DNA from: Hemicordylus capensis
Lineage: Eukaryota > Chordata > Lepidosauria > Squamata > Cordylidae
NCBI RefSeq assembly: GCF_027244095.1
Contig: NC_069659.1
Span: 30,660,501-30,724,500, forward strand
Direction of reading: 5' to 3'
Length of the DNA: 64,000 nt
The translations under genes were made by a program, and so were the position numbers. Below the pieces are notes generated by a model. The model ran no database searches. It was given only the letters and a program-made list of their open reading frames with translations, and was not told where the DNA came from. Of the stretch, positions 1 to 9,418 are shown one piece after another. The first letter of the stretch is position 1; each line of letters begins with the position of its first letter.

Positions 1-255
1 ATTGATTGATTGATTGATTTCTATACCACCCTTGCAAAGATGGCTCAGGGCAGTTTACACAGACAAATAACAAATAAATTTAGGGATCCCTGTCCCTAAA
101 GGGCTCACAGTCTAAAAAGAAACATAAGATAGACACTAGCAACATTCACTGGAGGTACTGTGCTGGGGGTAGATAGGGCCAGTTTCTCTACCTCTACTAA
201 ATAATGAGAATCACCACGTAAAAAGTTGCCTCTTTGCCAAGTTAGCAGGGTTAGG
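1..255 (-). repeat. L2-tailed short interspersed repeat
   Basis: Read on the minus strand, this repeat ends with the words 'gagccatttttggaagggc' and an AAT-rich tail, as L2-type LINE 3' ends in reptiles do. The same body recurs at 20478-20745, 42430-42697, 48190-48455 (all minus) and 59860-60112 (plus), with microsatellite tails. Whether it is an L2 3' UTR or an L2-mobilised SINE cannot be settled by eye. Confidence 0.7.
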
Positions 256-1293
256 GTCCTTTTCTTGTTCTTTGCTCATGGAGGCAGAGTTTGGTCTCCC
301 CGATTTAATGTGCTGCTGACTTAGATGGATATTCTACAATATTTCTAACTTCACCCAATGCGCAGCCTGTATTTTCGTGTAAAGAAGCCAAATCCTACAA
401 AGGCATGATGAATTATCAGTGACTCTCCCTAAAAAGGAAACCAGAATCCAAGGAACACGGCAAACCCTTAAGACTTCTTAATGCTCCAGGAAGTGATTCA
501 ACTATGGTAATGCAACACTATCAACTTCCTCCATACTTGTGCTGACATCTGCTTTCCTGTCCTCATCAAAACGGATCCCACCACCATCATCATTTTCTTG
601 CCTTCTCCCATTCCTTTGAATGATTCCTTTATGTACTACTGTTTCTTCACCTTTGCCTTTTGGGGTTCTAAAGCAATTGTCTGAGGAACGTTCAAAAGAA
701 AGGATGGAAGCAGTGACATAACCTTCATTGGACAATGGGGCAGGAGGACAAATGTCCCTGGGCTGCTGGGGTGGGAGGGCAGTTGCCATGGTGCCCCCTC
801 CCCTGGGGCACCACCTTGCCAGTTGCTAAACAAAACACTCACCGGCTGGGAGCAAGAGGAACAGCCCTTTCCCCACTCCTTTCCATCTGGCAAGTGAAGG
901 GCCATTCAGCCCCTCTCCAAGGTGCTGGCCACTCCCCATGCATCAGCATCCCATGCATCAACTCGTTTTTTCCTTCCTTTCTCTTCCTCACTCAGAGGAA
1001 AGGAGCAAAAGAAAGGCAGCACCCAGCTGTCATTGACACACCTGCTGGGATGGAGGGGGGAGGAGCTGCAGGATCACTTCCAGATGCTGGCCACGCCCCC
1101 TGGTTCTTATGACAGATGCAAGGGATGTGGCCAGTGTGCACGCACAGTGGTGGTGGAGGGGAGAGCTGTAGTCTGTCCCCCGGCTGCCATTGGGCTCCCT
1201 CCACCCCTGGATGGGGGAAATTGTTGATTGAGGCAGCTCCCCAGCATCAAGGTATCTCAATGGAGGGAGGTCCAAAATTAGGGAAACTCTTAC
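256..1293. other. VMO1-A intron 1 (partial)
   Basis: This is the sequence downstream of VMO1-A coding exon 1 on the minus strand. It opens with the splice donor GTAAGAGT immediately after exon 1. No VMO1 exon 2 is found here; it should lie left of the window. The stretch holds the open frame described at 502-789 and otherwise GC-rich unique sequence that is repeated in the other two units. Confidence 0.75.
502..789 (-). other. Unidentified open frame in VMO1 intron 1, unit 1 copy
   Basis: This 95-codon frame ends in a charged stretch with [11 protein letters not shown], then [20 protein letters not shown], and a C-terminal DSVALP before the stop. The same frame is present at 20874-21107 (open) and at 48816-49088, where it stops earlier. 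The residue differences between copies are mostly amino-acid changing, which argues against strong purifying selection. I do not recognise the family. It may be a relic of a processed gene or chance. Confidence 0.25.
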
Positions 1294-1464
1294 CTTGAGT
1301 GCAAATCCACGAGCATAACCTTTAGGGCACAATTCAATTGCACCCCAGACTCCGTATGGTCCTCCATTTTTCACTTTTATCATGGTCTTATAATTCCGGG
1401 CTGCTGTAGCCCACAGGCAGCAGGAGAGCATCAAGGAGAACAAAATGCTGACAGCGAGAGCCAT
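1294..1464 (-). CDS. VMO1: VMO1-like copy A, coding exon 1 (gene continues left of window)
   Basis: This exon encodes the first 57 residues of a vitelline membrane outer layer protein 1 homolog, a secreted structural protein of egg coats and other epithelial fluids in vertebrates. Residues 1 to about 20 form a hydrophobic signal peptide. After it comes [20 protein letters not shown], then [14 protein letters not shown], which matches the first beta-prism repeat of VMO1 including its single conserved cysteine. The exon ends in phase 0 at a GTAAGAGT donor. A splice acceptor lies 25 nt before the ATG (exon boundary at 1489), so an upstream non-coding exon is likely. Exons 2 and 3 are outside the window. 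Confidence 0.9.
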
Positions 1465-1489
1465 GGAAGATGTTCTGCTTTGGGTCTAC
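1465..1489 (-). other. VMO1-A 5' UTR segment with upstream splice acceptor
   Basis: A long pyrimidine tract ending in TTTGCAG stops exactly before base 1489. The same arrangement is found in copies B (boundary 21859) and C (boundary 49699). This suggests the coding exon 1 is really the second exon and that the promoter lies further upstream (higher coordinates). Confidence 0.6.
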
Positions 1490-1720
1490 CTGCAAAAAAA
1501 CTAGAAGAAGAATAACAGGCCTGAGAAGGGACAGTTTGGAAGTTTGGTGTGTGTCCTCCAGACACACTTCCATCAGTTCTGCTTTTTAGAAACGTGCTTA
1601 CATTGGGTTAATGCTATCTATTGTCTATCTGGCTTTTTGGACCATAGTTTGAGTCCTACAAGCAGCTAAAGGTTGCTGGCAATCTGGGTTGGATCCATTT
1701 CGGTGTCCACAGCAAAGCAC
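1490..1720. other. VMO1-A upstream region
   Basis: This sequence is shared with units 2 and 3 upstream of their VMO1 exon 1. I see no convincing TATA box or CpG island. In unit 1 it ends abruptly at about 1721, where a deletion joins it to the interior of a hAT element. Confidence 0.5.
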
Positions 1721-2501
1721 AGTGGGGTGGGTGGTAGGCACGCAGGGGTTCCTACCACCAACCAAACCCCAAGGCAATCAGACATTCCTCTGATTATTGG
1801 TGAATATTTAGGGGGGGGTCTAGAGGGAGTGTTGTGGGTGGTAGTGCCCAAGGGGGGCAAGGAAGCTGCCAGAATTATTTCAAAGGAATTGGGCAATGGG
1901 CCAGCCCAGCGGCCCCCCACGTGCAGTTATGGGGCTGCTTAAACCTCCATTATTCCCGTTGAAAAAAAACCTTAAAGATGCATAATGTTAAAAAATCACT
2001 TAAAAATCAGCCCTTTGAGCCCGTAGGTGCTGCACAAAAGGGGATAATGCGCTGGTTTTAGTCCTATTATACCCTATGAGAAAAATAATTAAAAATATTT
2101 TTTAAATTCATTTTAAAAAATTTAGGAGTGTCTAATTACGTCAGGGTTTGGGTGGTAGTTTGCACCTATGGGTGCTCCACAATAGGGAATAATGGGCTGG
2201 TTCGAGTCCCATTATACCCTATGAGAAAATAATTTTAAAAATCAAAAATTCATTCAAATATCGTACAAGTGTCTGATTGCTTTGGGGGTTGGGTGGTAAG
2301 TATCCATGGGTGCCAACTACCACCCCACCCACTTTGGGAGGTTGAAACTGGTCCAAAACAGTTCAAAATGGTTCAAAACTGTTCAAATTTGAACCAAACC
2401 AGAGGGGTGCGAGGAAAACCAAAACCGAATCTCCCCCTCTTGGTTCGAACCTGGTTCGAATTTGAACCAAACCAGGCAAACTGGTTTTGTGCACATCCCT
2501 A
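1721..2501. mobile_element. Foldback hAT-type element, left-truncated (unit 1)
   Basis: The right end reads TTGTGCACATCCCTA and is followed by ACCATGAG, the same 8-bp flank as the intact copy at 50962-52235 in unit 3. The left end is missing: unique VMO1 upstream sequence ending at about 1720 is joined directly to the element interior. Compared with unit 3, about 1.5 kb has been lost. The interior consists of modules containing 'cattataccctatgagaaa' and its inverse. Confidence 0.75.
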
Positions 2502-2509
2502 ACCATGAG

Positions 2510-2912
2510 CCCCACAGCCTTTAAGATCATCTGGAGAGATTCATCTGTGGTTGCCACCAACTCATTCAGCGGCGACTCAGGAACGGGCCTTCTCCATTGT
2601 TGCTCCTAGGCTTTGGAATGCGCTCCCTATTGAAATAAGCACCTCCACATCTCTGGCAACTTTTAAAAGGCACTGAAGACACATCTATTCACCCAGGCTT
2701 TTAATTAGATTCAGGGTTTTAAATGTGTAATGTTGGTTTAAAATGGTTTTAATGTTAATTATTTTAATGTTTAGATGATTTTAATTGCTCAATTCATTTA
2801 GTTTTGATTTTCATTGATAATTGATTTTAATTGTGTTTGTTTTGATGCAGAACACCCTGAGCCATTTTTGGAAGGGCAGTATATAAATTAAATCAATCAA
2901 TCAAATAAATAA
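2510..2912 (+). mobile_element. L2-type LINE 3' end (unit 1)
   Basis: This is a short remnant of an L2 ORF2 C-terminus (the plus-strand segment with 'ctttggaatgcgctcccta', meaning ALECAP-like) followed by the TTTTAAT-rich 3' UTR and the ending GAGCCATTTTTGGAAGGGCA with an AATAAATAA tail. Orthologous copies are at 23061-23470 and 52244-52650. Confidence 0.8.
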
Positions 2913-4107
2913 GCAGGGCAGCCCATCACAGCACTGGGAGGAGAACATTTGGCCGGGGGGAGGGTATAGGGTTGGGGATAAAAAGCTGCCGCAAGCAGGG
3001 ATTCTTGAGCAGCTAAGTTCTATTCCTACCCCAGCACAGAAATGTTGGGAAAGGGGCCCAGCCCTTTCCCCTTTGGGAGTTTCTAGTCCCTAGGCTGGTC
3101 ACCAGGGTCAGCAGTACGCCAATCAAAGGAGCTTTTCTCCGTCTGTGTGATAGCAATGGATGCTGACCCAGAGCTGACAATGCTCGCTCAAGAGAGTGCC
3201 AGGCCATGGATACACCTCCTCACAACTCATGAGAAGAACCATCAGAGCAGAGGAGAGAGAACTGATGAGCAACATCTCTAATAATTTGAGGAGCTGAAAC
3301 ATCCCCTTTCCTTACGGACAGCTCTCTCATGTGAGTGACAGGCCATTGGGGCTCTATATTGAGCCATGTTGCTCTGTGGAGGAAAGCCACAGGTACGGGT
3401 ACCCTGACAACTGTTCTCCCTGTCTTTGCCACTGTCACCAATTAGCTGCCAAAGGGTGCCCCCTGCCAGTCAGCCCGCCCATGTGGACATGTGCATCCTT
3501 GCTTGTGGCCTGAAACAACGACCCTGCTCTCCTGGGGTCACTGGAAATCAGGGATCCCCTCTCCACCGATTCTCCGCAGTGACAAATCTGCATATGGTGC
3601 AACATTACCTGGGAATTTAAAATGGTGTTAAAGATCCATTCATGTGCCCGGTGTTCCCCCAACATGGAGTGTCCAAATCTCCTTTGGGTGTCGGCAAGGC
3701 TTCACAGGGAAGGGTGGAGTTGCAGCAATTCTGTGCTATTTTTTACCATAGATGGGAGACACAAAGGTGGGGGGCCCCATGGTGGGTTAGTTTAACTGAG
3801 GAGCCTGCAGTCCGAAGGGAGACCAAGGGCTCACACCCCATGGTCCTCCTGAGTAGACTGGCATTCTCATGAGAAGGTGAGCAGGAGTTTGGTTTGATCT
3901 GCATATACTGCTTTGCTGGTGTGATCCCTTGCAACAGCATCCTAGGTCACAGTGGTACAGATGCCCTCCATCATAAACATATCCCCTCATAGGAAGTTCT
4001 CATGCTCCCTTCCCTTTCCTGAGTAATAGAGAAATATGATCCCCCTCAATCCAGACCACTCCCCTGCCAAAATCATGCTTTTGCAAGACTGTTTGGGAGC
4101 AGGGTAT
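2913..4107. other. Unique duplicon sequence, no gene seen
   Basis: This is about 1.2 kb with many short open frames on both strands and no recognisable product, splice structure or RNA. It is repeated at 23471-24685 and, with a large deletion, at 52651-53198. Confidence 0.6.
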
Positions 4108-4326
4108 TAGGGATGTGCAAACAGGTTCGCTGTCATACGTGTTCCCCCCGCCATCTCAAACAATTACCCCAAAGTGCGTAAGTAGTTTTAAAAAAAATGT
4201 CCGCGAACCCCCACCGGACCGGACTGGGTGGGTTTGAGGGGATGTGGGACCGAACTGGCCCTGTTCAGTTCAGGTCTGGTTTGTACTCAAACCGAACTGA
4301 ACCAGCCAGTTCCAAGCACACTCCTA
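4108..4326. mobile_element. Small hAT-type element (unit 1)
   Basis: It begins TAGGGATGTGCAAA and ends near GCACACTCCTA. The orthologous copies are at 24686-24928 and 53199-54208. The unit 3 copy keeps an almost perfect 8-bp target duplication (CAGGGCAT and CAGGGCCT). Presence in all three units dates the insertion before the duplications. Confidence 0.7.
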
Positions 4327-4375
4327 CTGAGCACATGGGGGGAGGAGCAGTACCATCACTGTCAAAATAAGCACT

Positions 4376-4415
4376 GGCATGGCATGGCATGGCATGGCAT
4401 GGCATGGCATGGCAT
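4376..4415 (+). repeat. (GGCAT)8 microsatellite
   Basis: There are eight direct copies of GGCAT. Units 2 and 3 have only two near-copies at the same place (around 24980 and 54260), so the array expanded in unit 1. Confidence 0.95.
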
Positions 4416-5117
4416 TTAAAGGGATTTAAATGCCCTTTCCATGACAAGGGTGGGCAGAGTGCTCCAAAAATGCACGATCGTGCTTAGCATGCCCCCTTGG
4501 AGAACATAGCAAATCATGGCCATTCCGCTGACATGCTGATGCTTTGCCCACAGTCGGGCCATGGTGCTTGCTTGGATAGGCCTGGGGGAATGAGAAGAAG
4601 GGAGGGGCTCCCTTCTCCTGAATCTGGAGCTTGGCGGGCTGTTTGATGAACATTTGCGGCACAATTCACAGTATACAATCAAAACCGCGGGTTCATGGGT
4701 ACATGTTACATCTGAATCTGGCCTATATCTCAATGAGGTACCTGAACTGAAGATCTATGACAGAAGGGGTATAGTGGTTTAAAAGGCATTGTACCCCCAT
4801 TCTAGAGGGGTCTGTAGGGTCAAGCCCTATTTGGGGAGGAAAAGAGAAGCTGGTTCTTTGCCAGGCATGGTCTCTCCCAGCAGATGAGTCTGGCTGGAAC
4901 ATCTCACCACCACATTTCAAAACAAAATTTGAGGCTGGATAGGCAAACTGAGGCCAATCTCACAAAGTCAGGAGAAACTTTTAGGAATTGTGGCCCTTCC
5001 TCCACTTGGGCCTCTCCCCTAACACTTTTAGAAAGAATAGTATGGCTGGGCTTTTTTGTTTTCTTTGCCTCATTTTAGTTGGGGAAGAACTGGTCAGCCC
5101 TGTTGGGACTAGGTCAG
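4416..5117. other. Unique duplicon sequence, no gene seen
   Basis: It is shared with 24990-25639 and 54280-54979. I see no conserved exon, RNA or repeat in it. Confidence 0.55.
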
Positions 5118-5311
5118 GACAAAGGCTGTAGCACAGTGGTAGAGCATCTGCTTTGTATGCAGACAAACCCCAGTTCAGTCAAGTGCATATCCATTGCGTG
5201 CTGGGTAATATGAAGCCCTGGAGAACTGTTGCACGTCAAGTTAGTCAACACTGAGCTACATGGACCGATGGTCTGGCTCAGTATATAAAGCAGCTTCCCA
5301 TTTCCCTCCAA
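5118..5311 (+). mobile_element. tRNA-head SINE (unit 1)
   Basis: The head resembles a tRNA, with an A box in GTAGCACAGTGGTAGAGC and a degenerate B box. The tail has 'actgagctacatggaccgat' and CAGTATATAAAGCAGCTTCC. The tail is the same as that of the 5S-head SINE at 8510-9082. Orthologs are at 25640-25820 and 54980-55160. Confidence 0.8.
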
Positions 5312-6149
5312 ACCTGACTGGGAGAGAGACTCCTCCACCCTTCCCCCCTTGCTGTGCTTCTGGGAACAGAGCAGTGCAATTCTACTTACAGTCTCAGCGC
5401 TTCCAGGTCTCCTACAGGAAGAATGAGCAAGACCCTGGGCAGAGCACGGAAATATGAATGTGGGCAGAGCAGTGAGCAGGAAGCAAGGCAATGAAAGGCA
5501 CTGAAGGGCAGGGCTTGGCTATCCTGAGCAGCACCTGCCATGCCCTGCTGCTCCATCATTCAGTAAGCAAACAAAAGGCTATGGAGTCACCTTCCTTTTG
5601 TGCCTACCTTACCTCACCTCTTCAAAAGTGTGTCCAAAGCAGGAAGCCCCTTAGCTTGACAATGTGGTAAGAGAGTCCTTAAGAAAGGCTGGGGCATCAT
5701 TTCAGGTTTTGCATGAGGAACATAGCAAGCTGACATATACCAAGCCAAATCATTGGTCCACCTAGTTTAGTATTTTCTACCCTTCTGATCTTCAATATTT
5801 TTCAAACTGGAGTCATTTTGGCAATCAACTTCCAATGAGAGAGCGGTTTCCCATGGTGGTTGCCTCCACACAATACTGCTTTTTTCAGTGCTAGGATGGG
5901 CCCTTTTTTCAGTGCTTGGACAATCTATTGGGCCTCCTGCAGTGGTGGAGATCAGCAGAAAAGAGCCAGCAGGGGCCTACATAAACAACAAAATAATGGG
6001 CCAGGTGCCTGATGGAACAAAATGGCTTTTGCTTGACACCTCAATGTATATGGAGGCCTTCACCCCTCACATTAGAGAAGCCACCACGCTCGGCACAGCC
6101 GCTCCCGACAACAATTGGCCCAGGTGATCACCTGCCAAGGTTAAAAGTC
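5312..6149. other. Unique sequence with a weakly exon-like stretch
   Basis: On the minus strand near 5400-5570 there is a stretch whose sequence resembles a second place in the same unit (8280-8400). One frame begins MPCFLLTALPTFIFPCSAQG, a signal-peptide-like start. No splice-complete gene can be built, and I do not recognise a family. It is repeated at 25821-26554 and 55161-55994. Confidence 0.35.
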
Positions 6150-7200
6150 AGGTTACATAAGAACAGCCTGGCTGGATCAGGCCCAGGGCCCATCTAGTCC
6201 AGCATCCTGTTTCATAAAGTGGCCCTCCAGATGGCACTGGGAACCTACAGGCATGAGTTGAGGGCATGCCCTCTCTCCTGCTGTTACTCCCCTGCAACTG
6301 ATATTCAGAGGCATACTGCCTCGGAGGCTGGAGGTGGCCTATAGCCCTCTGACTAGTAGCTGTTGATAGACCTCTCATCCATGAAGCTATCCAAACCCCT
6401 CTTAAAGCCATCCAGGTTCTTGGCTGTCACCACATCTTGTGGCAGAGAATTCCACAAGTGGATTATGTATTGTGTGAAAAAGTACTTCGTTTTATCAGTC
6501 CTAAATTCCTAGGCAATCAATTTCATGGGACGACCCCTGGCTCTAATGTTATGTGAGAGGGAGGAAAATTTCTCTCTGTCCATTTCCTCCACACCATGCA
6601 TGATTTTATAGACCTCTATCATGTCTCCCCGCAGTCATCTTTTTTTCTAAAATAAAAAGCCCCAGGTGTTGTAGTCTTGCCTCATAAGAAAGGTGCTCTA
6701 GGCCCCTGATCATTTTGGTTGCCCTCTCTGCACCTTTTCCAGTTCTACATTGTCCTTCTTTAGATGTGGTCACCAGAATTGTACGCAGAACTCCAAGTGT
6801 GGCCGCACCATCATTTTGTATAAGGGCATCATAATATAAGCAGTTTCATTTGCAATCCCCTTCCTCATGATCCCTAGCATGGAATTGGCCTTTTTCACAG
6901 CTGCCGCACATTGAGTCGACATTTTCAATGAGCTGTCCACCACGACCCCAAGATCCCTCTCCTGGTCAGTCACTGAGAACTCAGATCCCATCAACGTATA
7001 CTTGAAATTGGGGTTTTTCATCCCAACGTGCATCATTTTACACTTGCCAGCATTGAACCGCATTTGCCATTTTGTTGTCCACTCACACACTTTGGAGAGA
7101 TCCTTTTGGAGCTCCTCACAATCTGTTTTGGATTTCACTACCCAAAAGAGTTTGGTGTCATCTGCAAATCTGGCCACCTCACTGCTTACCCAAACTTAAG
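6150..7200 (-). mobile_element. CR1 LINE, 3' end (unit 1)
   Basis: The minus strand encodes the C-terminal part of a CR1 reverse transcriptase: FADDTKLF (the active-site DD motif), then KWQMRFNAGKCKMMHVG, VTDQERDLGVVVDSSLK and RPHLEFCVQFWSPHLKKDI. A further C-terminal region (NSLP, KYFF) follows, in interrupted frames. The 3' UTR has the ending typical of CR1 ('ctggactagatgggccct', then TCTTATGT). It is 5'-truncated and inactive. Confidence 0.9.
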
Positions 7201-8509
7201 GGTTAGGTGGTTGAGCAGTGCCTGGGCTAAGCTGCTCATGAGGGCAGCCTCAATATCAGTTAAACCCTCAGTTAAAAACATGATCTATTATACCCCATTT
7301 AAGAAGTTTAAAAATAATAAAACTTTCTGTTCAGTGTTCTGCAACTCTGTCTTCCAGGTCAGGATCAGCCACAATGAGTTTAAGTGCCCTGTGGCATTTC
7401 ATCCACCATCCCCATGTAATATTGCCTAATGTACTATTATATTTGACAATATTGTTATTATATAATAATTCTATATTAATAGTAGCTGTTGATACCTGTA
7501 GCATCCATGTCCACCACAGAGGCAGCTTTATATCAAAAGTGCTTGGGATCAACAGACTTGCAATGAGATGGTAACAGATGCTTCCAATAACTTTTAATGG
7601 CATGTCACCAACAGGCTATAGTAGACACCGTTCTTGGGCAACAGTCCCCTGACCCTACTTGGGTTTATGAGCATCCCAGTGGTTAGACGTCACCCTCAAT
7701 CCTTTACGCTCATCATTCTACATCATTCTTGTTGCCTCACAGGGATCTATAACCTTCTTCTCCCTTCGCAGCTCTCCAGGATGCTCAACAGCTTTGCCCC
7801 ATCTGCCTTTGGGGGATAAAGAGTCTCTCCTCCTCATGGATCTGGGCAGAGCTGTGAGCAGGAGGAGCAGGGCGGTGAAATGTGATTTCCCATCCCAGTT
7901 GCCTGCTCCAGGTTTCAGAACATGTGTTCAAAGATTGAAGATAAGTGGATGTGAGAGGAACAAATCAGATATTAAGGATTACTTATTTTTATTGAGAACA
8001 AAACCCGGAAAACATATAAAGTGTCCTCAAATGTGCCTGTTCTAACTATTCAAGTAAATGCTTATCTTTTATCTTATAACATCACGTCAAACCCTACCGA
8101 ACCTAAAGATCTAATCTGCCTTCCAACCTTGCCAAAACTGAATCACACAATAACTGGCCCCAAACCCCAACATGCATTTCCTCAAACAGTCCACCCTCCA
8201 AGCTTTCTGCCACTTCTCTCTCACTTCAACCTTCCATGCTCCAAAGGATCCCCCGACCCTCCATCCAGATAAGCTGCAGACCACTACAGTGGGACTTGGC
8301 TGTCCTGGACAACACCTGTCATGCTCCACTCCTTCATAACTGAACACAGCGGCAGGTGGAAGGCAATGGAATCTCCCTTCTTCTGCGCCTGCCACATTCT
8401 CATCCCTAGTTGCTTTTAATTGCTGCCTCCCAAACCAGTAAGCTGGTTAACTTCCTGGGAAGGACGAATGCATGAGAAAGGCAAGGGGGACATTTCAGTA
8501 TTTTTATCA
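7201..8509. other. Unique sequence with minus-strand exon-like frames and a poly(A) signal
   Basis: On the minus strand a frame at about 7930-7730 contains HFTALLLLLTALPRSMRRRD. It is open here and in the unit 3 copy, where it ends at a possible donor GAG|GTAACA. A second frame at 8111-8395 contains YEGVEHDRCCPGQPSP. An AATAAA lies at 7988-7993 (minus). These do not assemble into one gene and I do not recognise them. The segment is repeated at 57061-58400, and in part at 27915-28499. Confidence 0.35.
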
Positions 8510-8660
8510 CAGTGGAGGAGGAGTGCTGGTCTTGAGGTAGCAAGCATAAATTGTGCTCTTTGCTAAGCATGGTCCACCCTGGTTTGAATTTGAATGGGAG
8601 ACAACATGTGTGAGTACTGCAAGATAGTCCCCTTAGGGTATGGACTACTCCTAGCAGAAC
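8510..8660 (+). mobile_element. 5S rRNA-derived SINE, head (unit 1)
   Basis: The segment GCTAAGCATGGTCCACCCTG, followed by GGTTTGAATTTGAATGGGAG, tracks the second half of vertebrate 5S rRNA (GCTAAGCAGGGTC, CCTGGTTAGTACTTGGATGG). It is degenerate and lacks the 5S 5' half and terminator, so it is a 5S-head SINE rather than a gene. Its tail appears to be the segment at 8925-9082, separated by a simple-repeat insertion. Orthologs are at 28490-28612 and 58405-58530. Confidence 0.75.
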
Positions 8661-8664
8661 AGCT

Positions 8665-8915
8665 ACATTTATTGATTGATTAGTTTGTTTATTTATTTGT
8701 TTATTACTTACTTACATAATTAATTAATTACATACATACATACTTCCTTATGTATTTACTTACTTACATACTTGCTTACTTTCTCTGAGCAGAGCATCTA
8801 TATTTATATTTATTACTTACTTTCTTATGTACTTACTTACATACTTACTTACATTTCTATACCTCCCCTTTCAAAAAGCCACTCACAATCTAAAAACCAT
8901 TAAAACATTGAGATA
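8665..8915. repeat. Tetranucleotide-rich insertion inside the SINE (unit 1)
   Basis: This is TTAC/ATAC/TTTA-rich simple sequence, followed by 'ttcaaaaagccactcacaat' and 'ctaaaaaccattaaaac', which looks like an inverted LINE or SINE 3' tail. Corresponding arrays are at 28618-28790 and 58535-58690 with different lengths. Confidence 0.6.
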
Positions 8916-8924
8916 TTGACATTG

Positions 8925-9082
8925 CATGCAGAAGGTTCCATGTTCCCTCCCGGGCATCTCCTTGATAGAGCTGAGGGAGACTCCTGCCTGCAGCCTTGGA
9001 GAAGCTGCCTCCAGTCTGTGTAGACAATACTGAGCTAGATGGACCAATGTTTTGACTCAGTAAAAGGCAGCTTCCTATGTTC
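8925..9082 (+). mobile_element. SINE tail paired with the 5S head (unit 1)
   Basis: It runs from GAAGGTTCCATGTTCCCTCC through 'agacaatactgagctagatg' to GGCAGCTTCCTATGTTCCTG. This is the common squamate tail that is also joined to the tRNA-head SINE at 5118. Orthologs are at 28800-28955 and 58705-58862. Confidence 0.75.
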
Positions 9083-9264
9083 CTGTCATCTGTGCTGCAA
9101 AACTTCTCTACTCCATAGACTAAGTAGTCCTTCTCTCTTCTCACTGAATCCAGCCCCAGTTCTACATCTGTGGGAGGAGAAGGAACTAGGGATCTATTAG
9201 AATTTTCACCAATCTAACTGCTTTGAATCCCTGCAGGTAGGTTTCCCAGACTATGGGAAACACC

Positions 9265-9418
9265 TATATCAGGCAGCAGCGATATAAGAAGATGCTGAAA
9301 GGCATCACCTTATACTGCATGGGAGATGGAAATTGTAAACCCTTCCTGTATTCTACCAAAGAAAAACATATGGCTCTGTAGTCTCCAGGAGTCAACACCA
9401 ACTCAATGGCACCACAAC
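9265..9418 (+). mobile_element. tRNA-derived SINE, 3' part
   Basis: It contains AAGATGCTGAAAGGCATCA and ends with a diverged 'ggagtcaacaccaactcaa'. It is the same family as 35794-36018, where the tRNA-like head is present. Confidence 0.65.

Noticed and set aside
735-1112. Plus-strand frame of 125 codons
   Set aside because: It lies opposite VMO1 intron 1, is Pro/Gly/Trp-rich by base composition and has no recognisable domain. Its copies in other units differ in frame and length.
1-1293. VMO1-A exons 2 and 3 within the left edge
   Set aside because: No DDxALNGIRLxC or [10 protein letters not shown] coding sequence is found there. They must lie outside the window.
5118-5190. A tRNA gene (tRNA-Ala-like)
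   Set aside because: The T arm is degenerate and the tRNA-like part runs directly into a SINE tail. All three copies sit at orthologous duplicon positions.
8545-8645. A 5S rRNA gene
   Set aside because: Only the second half is 5S-like, with many changes, no 5' half and no T-run terminator. It belongs to a 5S-head SINE.
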